Below, piece after piece: positions 43,563 to 52,878 of a DNA stretch of 64,000 nt. Made by a program: the position numbers and the translations under genes. Location: NCBI GenBank assembly GCA_013289985.1, contig JABCYW010000004.1:34305-98304 (forward strand), in the 5' to 3' direction. The notes under the pieces are model-generated. The model ran no database searches, had not been told where the DNA came from, and worked only from the letters and a program-made list of their open reading frames with translations. Every line of letters begins with the position of its first letter. Positions within the stretch are counted from its first letter, which is position 1. The DNA is from Betaproteobacteria bacterium. Lineage in GTDB: Bacteria > Pseudomonadota > Gammaproteobacteria > Burkholderiales > Burkholderiaceae_C.

Positions 43563-44383
43563 CGGCGGCACATCCACTCGGCCATGGCCCCGGTGCCGTC
43601 CAGCGGGCCGAACGATGTCGCGAGTTCCGGGGGCAGCGCGGCGCCTTCGGTGATGTCCCAGCCCGCCACGACGGGATGCCCCGCGAGCGCCGGACCCTCG
43701 CGCAGCAGCTCGCCGAGAACGCGCACGACGGCCTCGACGCAGGGCGAGTCGAGCCAGCGCTGGCGCAGCGCGGCGATGCGACCGCCCTCGACCACGATCC
43801 AGGTCGCGATGCCGCCTTCGACCAGCAGCAGCGCATGGCGTCCCGCCTCGATGAATTCGGGGTGGCGAAGCGACAGGCTCGCGAGTCCGGCGGACCATGC
43901 GGGCGCGAGGCCCAGCAGGCGGACCTCGTGATCCGCCGCGGCGGCGCGCAGCCCCGGCAGGTCGACGCCGTGCAGGGCGCTGGCGCCGCGGGACGGGCCG
44001 TCGGCCCAGACCGCGAGCGGCCAGCGCGCGGCCTGCGGCCCGTGGTAATGCGTGAACTGCTGCTGCGCGTAGCGGCGCACCGCGTCGGCGCCGGCGGCCG
44101 ACAGGTCCGCGTCGACCACCAGGTTGTGGATCGCGTGGCCAGAGACATGCAGGCGCGCGTCGGCGCCGGGATGCGCCGCGCACCAGGCCGCGAAGTCGTC
44201 GAAGCGCCCGGATCCGGCGGCCTCGCCGTCGGCGGGCCATGAGACGACGCCTTGCGGACGCAGGTAGACGACATGGCTCGGCAGCCGTCCACGCGCGCGC
44301 GACCAGGCACGCGTGACGCGCGTGCGCACGTCGCGCGAGCGGGCCAGGCGCAGGGCGGCGCGGTCAGTCGGCCAGCGTGACAC
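43559..44383 (-). CDS. PilM/GspL-N-like cytoplasmic platform protein
   Basis: A 274-residue protein with an actin-like pattern: VVYLRPQGVVSW early, a mid part with LLLVEGGIATWIVVEGGRI, and VVAGWDITEGAALPP at the end. Actin-like folds are expected of PilM and of the GspL cytoplasmic domain, which recruit the secretion ATPase. Its start lies 20 bases inside the GspE gene; the N-terminal 20 Arg-rich residues could be non-native and a later start is possible. Identity is inferred mainly from gene order (GspE, PilM, PilN, PilO, PilP, secretin). Confidence 0.6.
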   Translation of the reverse strand: MSRWPTDRAALRLARSRDVRTRVTRAWSRARGRLPSHVVYLRPQGVVSWPADGEAAGSGRFDDFAAWCAAHPGADARLHVSGHAIHNLVVDADLSAAGADAVRRYAQQQFTHYHGPQAARWPLAVWADGPSRGASALHGVDLPGLRAAAADHEVRLLGLAPAWSAGLASLSLRHPEFIEAGRHALLLVEGGIATWIVVEGGRIAALRQRWLDSPCVEAVVRVLGELLREGPALAGHPVVAGWDITEGAALPPELATSFGPLDGTGAMAEWMCRR

Positions 44384-45929
44384 GTTCCAGCTCGTCGAAG
44401 GTGGTGGCGCCGCGGCAGACGGCGGCGATCGCGGCGTCGCGCAGCGAGGTCATGCCGCGCGCACGGGCGGCCTGTTTCAGCCGGCCCATCGGCGCGCGGG
44501 CGACGATCAGGTCGCGCAGCTCGTCGTCGAAGGTGAGCAGCTCCATCATCGCGCTGCGACCCTTGTAGCCGGTATGGCGGCAATGGACGCAGCCGTGTCC
44601 ACGCGCGTAGGCGTTGTCATGGCCGAGGACCACGCCCAGGCGCGCCAGCACGTCGGGCGACGGCGTGAACGGACGCGTGCAATGGGGACAGTTCGTGCGC
44701 ATGAGCCGTTGCGCCATCACGCCGTTCAGCGCCGAGACAACGCTGTACAGGTCCAGCCCCATGTGCATGAATCGGCCGATGACGTCGAACGCGCTGTTGG
44801 CATGAACGGTGCTGAAGACGAGGTGGCCGGTGAGCGCGGCCTGCACGGCGATCTGCGCCGTCTCGGGGTCGCGGATCTCGCCCACCATCACGCGGTCGGG
44901 ATCGTGGCGCAGCACCGACCTCAGGCCGCGCGCGAAGGTCAGGCCCTTCTTCTCGTTGACCGGGATCTGCACGGTGCCGGCGAGCTGGTATTCGACGGGA
45001 TCCTCGATCGCGATGATCTTGTCGCTCCCGTCGTTGGTCTCGCCGATGGCCGCATACAGCGTCGTCGTCTTGCCGCTGCCGGTGGGGCCGCACACGAGCA
45101 GCATGCCGTAGGGCTGGCGGGCCAGCGCGCGGATCGCGGCCTGGGCCGCGTCGAGAAAGCCCAGCGAAGCGAGCGTCAGCTGGCCGCCTTCGGCGATGCG
45201 CGAGCGATCGAGGATGCGCACCACCGCGTCCTCGCCGGCCACCGTCGGCATGATGGACAGCCGGAAGTCGATCTCGCGGCCATGCATGCGGCGCTTGAAG
45301 CGGCCGTCCTGCGGCAGCCGGCGCTCGCCGATGTCGAGTTCCGCCATCACTTTCAGGCGGGAGACCACCTGCTCGGCGACGAGCGTGCCCTCGACGTCGC
45401 GCACGTCCAGCATCACGCCGTCGATGCGATAGCGGATGCGCAGGCCCCGCGCCGTCGACTCGATGTGAAGGTCGCTCGCGCCGTCCTGCAGCGCGTCGTA
45501 CAGCGTCGAGTCGAGCAGGCGCACGACCGGGCTCGGCTGCTCGCTCAGTTGCAGGGCCGAGAGCTCGAGCGCGTCGCCCGCGGTGGCGGCTTCGGTGAAG
45601 CTGTGGCCGAGGTCGTCCAGCGCGCGAAAGCCGGTGGCGCCGGAGGCCAGCCACGCATCGACGGAGGCGGCGTCGCACGCGATCCAGCGCACGCTGCGTC
45701 GCACGCGGGCCTCGACGCGCTCGAGCAGCATGGGGTCGAGCGGCCGATCGCACAGCAGTGCCTGTGCGCCGCCCGTGGCCACGGCCAGCAGCGCTCGCCA
45801 GCGCTGCGCGTCCGCGTTCGGCCAGCTCTCGAAGTCGAGTGACCACGGCCCGTCTTGAGCCGGCAACCAGCTCCCGGGATCCGGCGCCGCCGCGGGCCCG
45901 GCGATCAATTCGCTGGTCGGCGCGCTCAT
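44364..45929 (-). CDS. gspE: Type II secretion ATPase GspE
   Basis: A 521-residue AAA+-type secretion ATPase. It has an N-terminal region (1-120), a central domain with ASDLHIE, the Walker A motif GPTGSGKTTTL near residue 280, the Asp box IAIEDPVEYQL, and the His box LVFSTVHANSA. A zinc-binding pair CPHC and CVHC sits near residues 413 and 441, the tetracysteine motif of GspE/PilB. It powers pseudopilus assembly. It overlaps the PilM-like gene by 20 bases. Confidence 0.93.
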   Translation of the reverse strand: MSAPTSELIAGPAAAPDPGSWLPAQDGPWSLDFESWPNADAQRWRALLAVATGGAQALLCDRPLDPMLLERVEARVRRSVRWIACDAASVDAWLASGATGFRALDDLGHSFTEAATAGDALELSALQLSEQPSPVVRLLDSTLYDALQDGASDLHIESTARGLRIRYRIDGVMLDVRDVEGTLVAEQVVSRLKVMAELDIGERRLPQDGRFKRRMHGREIDFRLSIMPTVAGEDAVVRILDRSRIAEGGQLTLASLGFLDAAQAAIRALARQPYGMLLVCGPTGSGKTTTLYAAIGETNDGSDKIIAIEDPVEYQLAGTVQIPVNEKKGLTFARGLRSVLRHDPDRVMVGEIRDPETAQIAVQAALTGHLVFSTVHANSAFDVIGRFMHMGLDLYSVVSALNGVMAQRLMRTNCPHCTRPFTPSPDVLARLGVVLGHDNAYARGHGCVHCRHTGYKGRSAMMELLTFDDELRDLIVARAPMGRLKQAARARGMTSLRDAAIAAVCRGATTFDELERVTLAD

Positions 45930-45987
45930 AGGGTTGGCCTCCGCCTGGCGGCTGCGGTGCGATCCCCTTCGGGCGGCCGGGCGGCGC

Positions 45988-47184
45988 TCATTGCACCTGC
46001 TCCACCAGCTGGAAGATCGGCATGTACATCAGCACGACGATGCCGCCGATGAGCACGCCCATCACCAGCATCAGCAACGGGTTCACGAGGTGCGTGACCA
46101 GCTCGGTCAGGCGCGACAGTTCCTCGTCGTGGAACTCTGCCGCCTGGCGCAGCATGGGCCCGAGGCGTCCGCTGCGTTCTCCCACGCGCACCATGCGCAG
46201 CGAGACGGGGGTCGTCAGCCCCGCGTCCTGCAGCGCCGACGAGAAGCGCTCGCCATGGCCGACTGCGGCGATCGCCTGGTCGAGCGCCGCTGCCAGCCGC
46301 GTCGAGATCACGCCGTGCGACGTTCGCAGCGCCGCGACCGCCGGCACGCCGGCGCCCAGCAGCATGCTGGCCGTTCGATAGAACTGCGCCAGCGCCAGCA
46401 CGTGCAGTTTCGGCCCCAGCAGCGGCGCCTCCCAGAGTCGCGCCGTGACCCAGGCGCGCACCGGCGCGTGGCGCCAGACGAGCACCGGCGAAAGCACGAG
46501 CGCGAGCGCGCCCAGCGCGGTCGCCCAGGGATGGCCGCCGCCGACGTGGCCGATGGCGATCAGCAGCTGCGAGCTGGGCGGCAGCGTGCCGCCGACGCCT
46601 TCGAGGATGCCCGCGAAGCGCGGCACCACGAACAGCAGCAGGAACACGATGACGGCCACGCCGGCGACGATCAGCGTCAACGGATAGATGCTCGCACCGA
46701 TCAACTTGCCGCGCAGCGCCTCGACCCACCCGAGGTACGAAGCGTGTTCGCGCAGCGCCTGCTCCAGCTGGCCCGTGCGCTCGCTCGATTGCACCACCGC
46801 GACGAACAGCGCGTCGAAGCAATCCGGTTGCGTGCGCAGCGCCGCCGAAAGCGGCTGGCCTTCACGCAACGATGCGATCACGCCATCAAGCGCGCGGGCG
46901 ACCGGTCCGGACGACTCTTTCTCGCGCAGCGTCTCGAGGCCCTCCAGCAGCGGAATGCCAGCGGCCAGCAGCACGGCGAGCTCCTGGCTGAACAGGCGCA
47001 GCGGGAAGCGTCGCACCACGAGGCCGGACGCCGCCGCCTCCTCGCCGTCGCTCGCTTCGACGGCCAGCACGCGCCGCGGGTCCACGTGCGCCGCATTCAC
47101 CGCGGCCTGCGCGTCCCCGGCCTGGACGCGCAGGCTGGCAGTGCCGCGTGGCGGATCAGCGAAATGGATGACGAAGTCGGGCAT
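45988..47184 (-). CDS. gspF: Type II secretion inner-membrane platform protein GspF
   Basis: A 398-residue polytopic protein. After a ~60-residue start the typical FSQELAVLLAAGIPLLEGLETL lies near residue 68, then three TM helices separated by the GspF repeats (second repeat near residue 270, FYRTASMLLGAGVPAVAALRT). The protein anchors GspE at the inner membrane. The ATG at 47184 is preceded by a GACC-rich stretch. It follows the GspG gene with a 17-base gap. Confidence 0.9.
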   Translation of the reverse strand: MPDFVIHFADPPRGTASLRVQAGDAQAAVNAAHVDPRRVLAVEASDGEEAAASGLVVRRFPLRLFSQELAVLLAAGIPLLEGLETLREKESSGPVARALDGVIASLREGQPLSAALRTQPDCFDALFVAVVQSSERTGQLEQALREHASYLGWVEALRGKLIGASIYPLTLIVAGVAVIVFLLLFVVPRFAGILEGVGGTLPPSSQLLIAIGHVGGGHPWATALGALALVLSPVLVWRHAPVRAWVTARLWEAPLLGPKLHVLALAQFYRTASMLLGAGVPAVAALRTSHGVISTRLAAALDQAIAAVGHGERFSSALQDAGLTTPVSLRMVRVGERSGRLGPMLRQAAEFHDEELSRLTELVTHLVNPLLMLVMGVLIGGIVVLMYMPIFQLVEQVQ

Positions 47185-47201
47185 GGTCGGTCGACGCGGA
47201 C

Positions 47202-47636
47202 TCACCAGTTGGTGATGTCGGCGTCTTCGCCCTCGCCGCCGGGGCGGCCGTCCTTGCCGTAGGACAGCAGGTCGTAGTCGCCGTGCTCGCCGGGGCTGGC
47301 GTAGCGGTAGTCGTTGCCCCACGGATCCTTCGGAACGGACTTGACCAGGTACGGTCCCGACCACCGGGTCTCGCCGGCCGGCTGGGCGACCAGCGCCGCG
47401 AGGCCTTGCTCGGTACTCGGGTAGTGGCCCGTGTCCACGCGGTACTGGTCGAGCGCCTTGTCAAAGCCATCGAGCTGCGCGCGTGTCGCCTTGACTTCCG
47501 ACTTTCCGATCTGTCCGAACAGCTTCGGCGCGACGTAGCCCGCGAGCAGGCCGATGATGACCATGACCACGAGAAGCTCGAGCAATGTGAAGCCTGAATG
47601 GCGCGCGCCGCGACGCGGCGTTCGATTCAGTGTCAT
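47202..47636 (-). CDS. gspG: Major pseudopilin GspG
   Basis: A 144-residue protein with the prepilin signal ARHSGFTLLELLVVMVIIGLLAG (Gly -1, Phe +1, Glu +5) and the GspG globular signatures: DKALDQYRVDTGHYPSTEQGL, GPYLVKSVPKDPWGNDYRY, and YDLLSYGKDGRPGGEGEDADITNW, whose Asp-Gly-Gly loop binds calcium in known members. It is the first gene of the secretion operon and thus closest to the promoter region. Confidence 0.95.
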   Translation of the reverse strand: MTLNRTPRRGARHSGFTLLELLVVMVIIGLLAGYVAPKLFGQIGKSEVKATRAQLDGFDKALDQYRVDTGHYPSTEQGLAALVAQPAGETRWSGPYLVKSVPKDPWGNDYRYASPGEHGDYDLLSYGKDGRPGGEGEDADITNW

Positions 47637-47716
47637 GGAGAAGAGCCCGGGAGTCCGAATGGCTGCATGCTATGTACGTCGTATGACCCAGTGGTGAATG
47701 GCGATCCGGTGACACG

Positions 47717-47730
47717 ACATGATCCGTTCG
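47717..47730 (-). promoter_or_regulatory. Possible shared operator (CGAACGGATCATGT)
   Basis: Site F: 11 of 14 matches to CGAWCGGACTATGC, 81 bases before the gspG ATG and in the same orientation. Its flanks GCC and GCG resemble those of site C (GCCGAACGGA). It lies in the 225-base divergent region between gspG and the cyclophilin gene. Confidence 0.28.
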
Positions 47731-47861
47731 GCGCATCGCGCGCGCGCCGTGTTCCATGTCGCCGAGTCACCTTGGGAGACGACCATCGGCTCGGCGACCC
47801 CGCCTTGCCTTCGCTGCAGGCCGCATGCCACGAACCCCTTGCGAACCATTGATCCTCACTC

Positions 47862-48758
47862 ATGACGAACGACTTCGACACGGCCCTGCGCGCCGTGCTG
47901 GCCTCCCTCGCGACGGGCGCGGCCCTGAGCGCCTGCGGCGGCGGCGGATCTGATGGCAACGGCAGCGCGACGGTGGCGTCGGCCGCCGTCGGCACGCCGA
48001 TGTACGGCCAGAAGCTGGTGCTGACGCTCGCCGGCACCCACCTCGCGCAAGGCGTCACGGTCACGGCGTCGGGCTGCGACAACGTCGCGCTCGACGCCTC
48101 GAAATCCGGCGCGTCGACGGCCCAATACACCTGCTCGGTCTCTGCGATCGGCAGCGGGCAGTTCCAGGTGACGAGCCCCGGTGGCACCGTGTTGAACACG
48201 ACGCCCTTCACGGTGCCCGAGCCGCAGGTGACCCTGGATTTCAGCAACGGCGCGGCCGTGAGCGGCTCGGTCGTGCTGACGCTGGCGCCGGACAAGACGC
48301 CGATCACCGTCAACAATTTCCTGTCGTACGTCAACAGCGGCTTCTACGTGGGCACCGTCTTCCACCGCGTCTCGCCCGGCTTCGCGGTGCAGGGCGGCGG
48401 CTACACCGCGCCACTGGACGCGAACGACCAGAACCTGAAGCCGACCCATGCGCCGATTGCGCTGGAAGTGGGCAAGGGCCTGTCCAATACGCAGTGGACG
48501 ATCGCCATGGCGCGCGCCAGCGATCCGGCGTCGGCGACATCGCAATTCTTCATCAACCTGGTCGACAACAGCGGCACGCTCGATCCGGGGCTCAGCGCTG
48601 GCTACGCGGCTTTCGGCTCGGTGACCAGCGGCATGGCGGACGTCCAGGCGATCGCCGGCGCGCCGTGCGTGGCCGACCCGACCTTCCTCTTCCTCAAGCC
48701 CGGCGATTGCACCCCGACGCCCGACATGGTCATCACCTCGGCGACGCAGACGCGCTGA
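47862..48758 (+). CDS. Cyclophilin-type peptidyl-prolyl isomerase lipoprotein
   Basis: A 298-residue exported lipoprotein: the signal ends at a clear lipobox LSAC near residue 25, followed by a Gly/Ser spacer. Residues 40-115 are a small beta domain. The C-terminal ~170 residues are a cyclophilin domain with the conserved VFHRVSPGFAVQGGGY (Arg of the active site) and QFFINLVDN motifs, and a WTIAMAR segment. It probably assists folding of exported proteins at the outer membrane. It is divergent from the type II operon, so their products may act together. Confidence 0.88.
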   Translation: MTNDFDTALRAVLASLATGAALSACGGGGSDGNGSATVASAAVGTPMYGQKLVLTLAGTHLAQGVTVTASGCDNVALDASKSGASTAQYTCSVSAIGSGQFQVTSPGGTVLNTTPFTVPEPQVTLDFSNGAAVSGSVVLTLAPDKTPITVNNFLSYVNSGFYVGTVFHRVSPGFAVQGGGYTAPLDANDQNLKPTHAPIALEVGKGLSNTQWTIAMARASDPASATSQFFINLVDNSGTLDPGLSAGYAAFGSVTSGMADVQAIAGAPCVADPTFLFLKPGDCTPTPDMVITSATQTR

Positions 48759-48988
48759 GGCGGCACTCGCGGGTGCCCGATGTGGCGGTCGGTTCGAGAG
48801 CGCGTTTGCAGGCGCCGAGCCGCCAGCCCGGGCTGGCTCGGCGACCTGCGCATGTGACAGAAATATGACTTGGTGCGGCGCAACAAACGCACGAACGCCC
48901 GGGTCTTCACAATCCAAACGGCCGGGTGGCTGTCGATACTGACGGCGATGGGATGCAGCTTCCTGCGCCTCGCTCCATTCGACAGCCC

Positions 48989-50923
48989 ATGCCTTCTCGC
49001 TTCGACCGCCGCGCACTGTCCGTGCGTTCCAGACTCATCATCGTGGCGGGCCTTTGCACCGCGCTCGCCGCGTTGCCCACGGCCTTGCTGGCAGTCCGTT
49101 TCCTCGGCGACTATTCCGACGCGCACCGGGAGTCCGCCTCGCTGGCCAGCCAGCGCGCCTGGCAGTCCGTGATCTCGGCCATGTCGCGGCACGCGGTGCT
49201 GGTGGCGGCGGCGCGCGTCAAGCCCGAGGCCGAGGAGGCCCGCAAGGCGGCGGCCCTCGACTTCGATCGCGCGATGGCGTCGCTGCAGGGAGCCCTCGCC
49301 GCGGACGGGGCGGCACCCCGCCAGCTTGCCGCCGCCGACCGGATCAGGCACGCGTTCGACGACCTGGCCGGCGCCGCCGCGCGCAAGGAACTCGTGCCGG
49401 CGCAACTCGTGGCCCGCGAGCAGGCCATGGAGACCGAGGCCTTCGGCGCGATCGAATCGCTGGCCAACGACGCCGGCCTCGAGCTCGACCCGCAGGCGTC
49501 GGCGCACTACCTCATCCATGCCGGCCTGCAGAGCGCGCCGCGCGTCAGCAGCGCCCTGTCGGAGCTGAGCTCGATCGCCGCCGCGATCGCCATCGACGAC
49601 ATCGCGCTGGTCTCCGCCGCGTCGACGCGGTACCACCTGCAGGCGGAAGCGCTTCGCGTCGACCTGGTCGAGGCGGGCCAGGACAGCCCGCGCCTGGCGG
49701 CGCAGTTTGCCCCCGTGCTCGCGCAACTCAAGACGCAGCGCGAGATGGTGGACGGCGCGCTTGCCGCCGCCGCGCTCGACGTCAACTACCCGCTGGCCAC
49801 GATGAGCCACGCGCTGGACGAAGCGAAGCAATTGCAGATGCAGCTGTCGCAACGGTCGTTCGACAGCGTGGAACAGGCGTTGCGGGAGCGCAGCGACGCG
49901 CTTCGCCTGCGCGCCCTGGGCGTGCTGGCCGCCGTCGCGCTCGGCCTGCTGGGCGTCGGCTTCGTCCTGTGGCGCACGGTGTCGAACATCCTGCGTGCGG
50001 TGCTGCGCGTGGTGGACGCCACCGAACGGATCTCCGCCGGCGACCTGACGCGCGCGGTGCCGGCCGATCGCGGCGACGAACTCGGGCGCGTCCTGTCGGC
50101 GATCGCGTCGATGCAGCAGCGGCTGCGCGACCTCGTCGCCCAGATCCACTCGACCTCCTCGCGCATCACGCATGCGGCGGCCGAGATCGCCAGCGGCAAC
50201 CACGATCTCAGCGAGCGCACCGAAAGCACGGCGGCCGACCTGCAGTCCACCGCCAGCGACATGGATCGCTTCGCGTCGTCCGCGCGCGGCGGCGCCGACT
50301 CGGCGCGCGAGGCCAACGACTTCGTCCAGCAGGCCTCGAGCGCGGCGCTGCAGGGCGGCGACGTGGTCACGCGCGTGGTCGCCACGATGCAGGGCATCGA
50401 AGGCAGCTCGCGGCGCATCGCCGAGATCACGGGCGTCATCGACGGCATCGCGTTCCAGACCAACATCCTCGCGCTCAACGCCGCCGTCGAGGCGGCGCGC
50501 GCCGGCGAGCACGGGCGTGGGTTCGCGGTGGTGGCCAGCGAGGTCCGTTCGCTCGCGCAGCGCTCGGCGCTGGCGGCGCGCGAGATCAAGGCGCTGATCC
50601 AGACGTCGGTGGAGCGCATCGGCGACGGCAGCCGCCTCGCCACCGAGGCCGGCGGCGCGATGCAGGACATCGTCGCGCGCATCGGCGACGCGACGCGCCG
50701 CATGGGCGACGTCACGACGGGCGCGGGCGCGCAGGTCGAGCAGATCGGCCGCATGCGCGCGGCCATCGAGCGCCTCGACGGCCTGACCCAGCAGAACGCC
50801 GCCCTCGTCGAGCAATCCGCGGCCGCCGCCGAATCCCTGCGCGACCAGGCGGACCAGATGCACGGCCTGGTGGGCGTGTTCCGACTCTCCGACCACGACG
50901 ACCTCGAGGTGCCCTCCACATGA
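48989..50923 (+). CDS. Methyl-accepting chemotaxis protein
   Basis: A 644-residue receptor. The start ATG at 48989 is chosen because it lies just before a first TM helix (residues ~12-34); upstream in-frame starts at 48926 and 48953 are possible, and no strong ribosome site is seen. A ~270-residue periplasmic helical domain follows, TM2 near residues 305-330, HAMP near 330-385 and the signalling domain to the end, with the invariant hairpin tip [37 protein letters not shown]. Its ligand is unknown. The stop overlaps the next gene by 4 bases, coupling it to a cyclic-di-GMP protein. Confidence 0.9.
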   Translation: MPSRFDRRALSVRSRLIIVAGLCTALAALPTALLAVRFLGDYSDAHRESASLASQRAWQSVISAMSRHAVLVAAARVKPEAEEARKAAALDFDRAMASLQGALAADGAAPRQLAAADRIRHAFDDLAGAAARKELVPAQLVAREQAMETEAFGAIESLANDAGLELDPQASAHYLIHAGLQSAPRVSSALSELSSIAAAIAIDDIALVSAASTRYHLQAEALRVDLVEAGQDSPRLAAQFAPVLAQLKTQREMVDGALAAAALDVNYPLATMSHALDEAKQLQMQLSQRSFDSVEQALRERSDALRLRALGVLAAVALGLLGVGFVLWRTVSNILRAVLRVVDATERISAGDLTRAVPADRGDELGRVLSAIASMQQRLRDLVAQIHSTSSRITHAAAEIASGNHDLSERTESTAADLQSTASDMDRFASSARGGADSAREANDFVQQASSAALQGGDVVTRVVATMQGIEGSSRRIAEITGVIDGIAFQTNILALNAAVEAARAGEHGRGFAVVASEVRSLAQRSALAAREIKALIQTSVERIGDGSRLATEAGGAMQDIVARIGDATRRMGDVTTGAGAQVEQIGRMRAAIERLDGLTQQNAALVEQSAAAAESLRDQADQMHGLVGVFRLSDHDDLEVPST

Positions 50924-52713
50924 TCGCCATGAATGAAGTCATCGTCGTCGGACCGCCGCGACGCCTGCGCGAGCCGTCCGTGCGGGAATTGATCGCCCGG
51001 CGGGTGCTGGACGTGCACTTCCAGCCCATCGTCTCCCTCGATGGCGCCGCCGTCTACGGCCACGAGGCCCTGGTGCGGACGCCGGCGGGCTGCCACTGGC
51101 CCCATCCGGATGCGCTGTTCGCGGCGGCGCGCGTCGAGGAGATCAGCATCGAGCTCGAGATCGAGTGCGTGCGCATCGCCCTGGAGCGGTGGGCGACGCG
51201 ATCGGTCTCCGGCAAGCTGTTCATCAACCTCAGCGCCAGCGCCTTGCTTGCCGCGATCGGCCTGCGCGGCCTGCAGCAGTCGCTCGAGCTGATCCGCTCG
51301 CTGGGCGTGGCCACCGCGTCCATCGTCATCGAGCTGACCGAGCACGAGCACGTGCGCGACGTGGAGATGCTGAAGTCCGCCACCGCCGTGCTGCGGCGCC
51401 ACGGCATCTCCGTGGCGCTCGACGACTTCGGCGACGGCCGGTCCAGCCTGCGCCTGTGGTCGGAGCTCAAGCCCGAGATCGTCAAGATCGACAAGTACTT
51501 CACGCGCGACCTGGCCACCAGCGGCGACAAGCTGCAGACGATGCGCGCGCTGCTGCAGATCGCCGACACCTTCGGCTCGAGCCTGGTGGCCGAGGGCGTC
51601 GAGACCGCCGACGAGCTGCGGGTCGTTCGCGATCTCGGCATCCGTTTCGCCCAGGGCTACTACCTCGGCCGGCCCGCGCCGCTGCCGGTGGTGGCGCCCC
51701 TGAACGAGGCGCACGAGGTGCTGCACGCGCGCGAGATCGCGGTGTTTCCCGAGCGCCAGCGCGTGGGCTACGGCGGCGTCACCGCGGAACGGCTGCTGAT
51801 CCCGGCGCCGTCGCTGCCCCTGGCCGGCACGCACGGCGAGGCCTTGGCGCTGTTCGAGCACCACCCGGAGCTGCATGCGCTGGCCATCGTGGACGGCGAT
51901 CGTCCGGTCGCGCTCGTCAACCGCCATGACTTCGTGCTGAGCTATGCCAAGCCGTACTTCCGCGAGCTGTACGAGCGCCGGCCGGCCCTGATGCATGCCA
52001 ACGCGACGCCGCTGCAGCTGGACGTGCATACCAAGGTGGACGACCTGACGGCGGTGCTCACCTCGAGCGACCAGCGCTACCTCACCGAGGGCTTCGTGCT
52101 GACGGAGGCCGGCCGCTATCGTGGCCTGGGCACCGGCGAGCAGCTGGTCCGCGCGGTGACCGAGACCCGCATCGAGGCGGCGCGCCACGCCAACTCGCTC
52201 ACCTTCCTGCCCGGCAACATCCCCACCACCGTGCACATCGAGCGCCTGCTCGCGAGCGGCAGGTCGTTCCACGCGTGCTACGGCGACCTGAACCACTTCA
52301 AGCCGTTCAACGACCAGTACGGCTACTGGCGCGGCGACGAGATGATCCTGCTGGCCGCGCGCATCATCTCGTCGCACTGCGACCCGCAGCGCGACTTCCT
52401 GGGCCACGTCGGCGGCGACGACTTCATCGTGCTGTTCCAGAGCGACGACTGGGAATCGCGGTGCCGCCAGATCGTCGAGACCTTCAACCGCCGCGCGCGC
52501 GGCCTGTTCGACGACGACGCGCTCGCGGCCGGCGGCATCCAGGCCGAGGATCGGCACGGCGTCATGCGCTTCCATCCGCTGACGACGCTGTGCATCGGCG
52601 CCGTCGAGGCGACCCCGCGGCGCTACCCGCGCCCGGAGGACGTGGCGAGCGCCGCCGCGATCGCGAAGCGCCATGCCAAGGCGCGGAACCTGGCGCTGTA
52701 CCTGCTCGCCTGA
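50920..52713 (+). CDS. EAL-CBS-GGDEF cyclic-di-GMP protein
   Basis: A 597-residue protein starting at the ATG that overlaps the chemoreceptor stop. The EAL domain comes first (residues ~20-260): YGHEALVR contains EAL, then [31 protein letters not shown], and a [29 protein letters not shown] end, all catalytic positions present. Two CBS-like motifs follow around residues 280-410. A GGDEF domain closes the protein, with [14 protein letters not shown] as the active motif. So both enzymatic domains look intact; the usual order (GGDEF-EAL) is inverted. It likely feeds chemoreceptor input into cyclic-di-GMP-controlled adhesion. Confidence 0.9.
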   Translation: MIAMNEVIVVGPPRRLREPSVRELIARRVLDVHFQPIVSLDGAAVYGHEALVRTPAGCHWPHPDALFAAARVEEISIELEIECVRIALERWATRSVSGKLFINLSASALLAAIGLRGLQQSLELIRSLGVATASIVIELTEHEHVRDVEMLKSATAVLRRHGISVALDDFGDGRSSLRLWSELKPEIVKIDKYFTRDLATSGDKLQTMRALLQIADTFGSSLVAEGVETADELRVVRDLGIRFAQGYYLGRPAPLPVVAPLNEAHEVLHAREIAVFPERQRVGYGGVTAERLLIPAPSLPLAGTHGEALALFEHHPELHALAIVDGDRPVALVNRHDFVLSYAKPYFRELYERRPALMHANATPLQLDVHTKVDDLTAVLTSSDQRYLTEGFVLTEAGRYRGLGTGEQLVRAVTETRIEAARHANSLTFLPGNIPTTVHIERLLASGRSFHACYGDLNHFKPFNDQYGYWRGDEMILLAARIISSHCDPQRDFLGHVGGDDFIVLFQSDDWESRCRQIVETFNRRARGLFDDDALAAGGIQAEDRHGVMRFHPLTTLCIGAVEATPRRYPRPEDVASAAAIAKRHAKARNLALYLLA

Positions 52714-52878
52714 CAACGACCGTGCCGACGGCCATTTGCGGAAACCAGGGCCAATCGAGCCCGGACAGGTAGCGTCCAGGATCCCTGAGTAGACTGCTCA
52801 TTCGCGCAGGAGGCCGGCACGCCTCCTGACGCGGGATCGCGCCGCGGGCGCTGCAGGTTCTTGAAGGGCACACACTTG

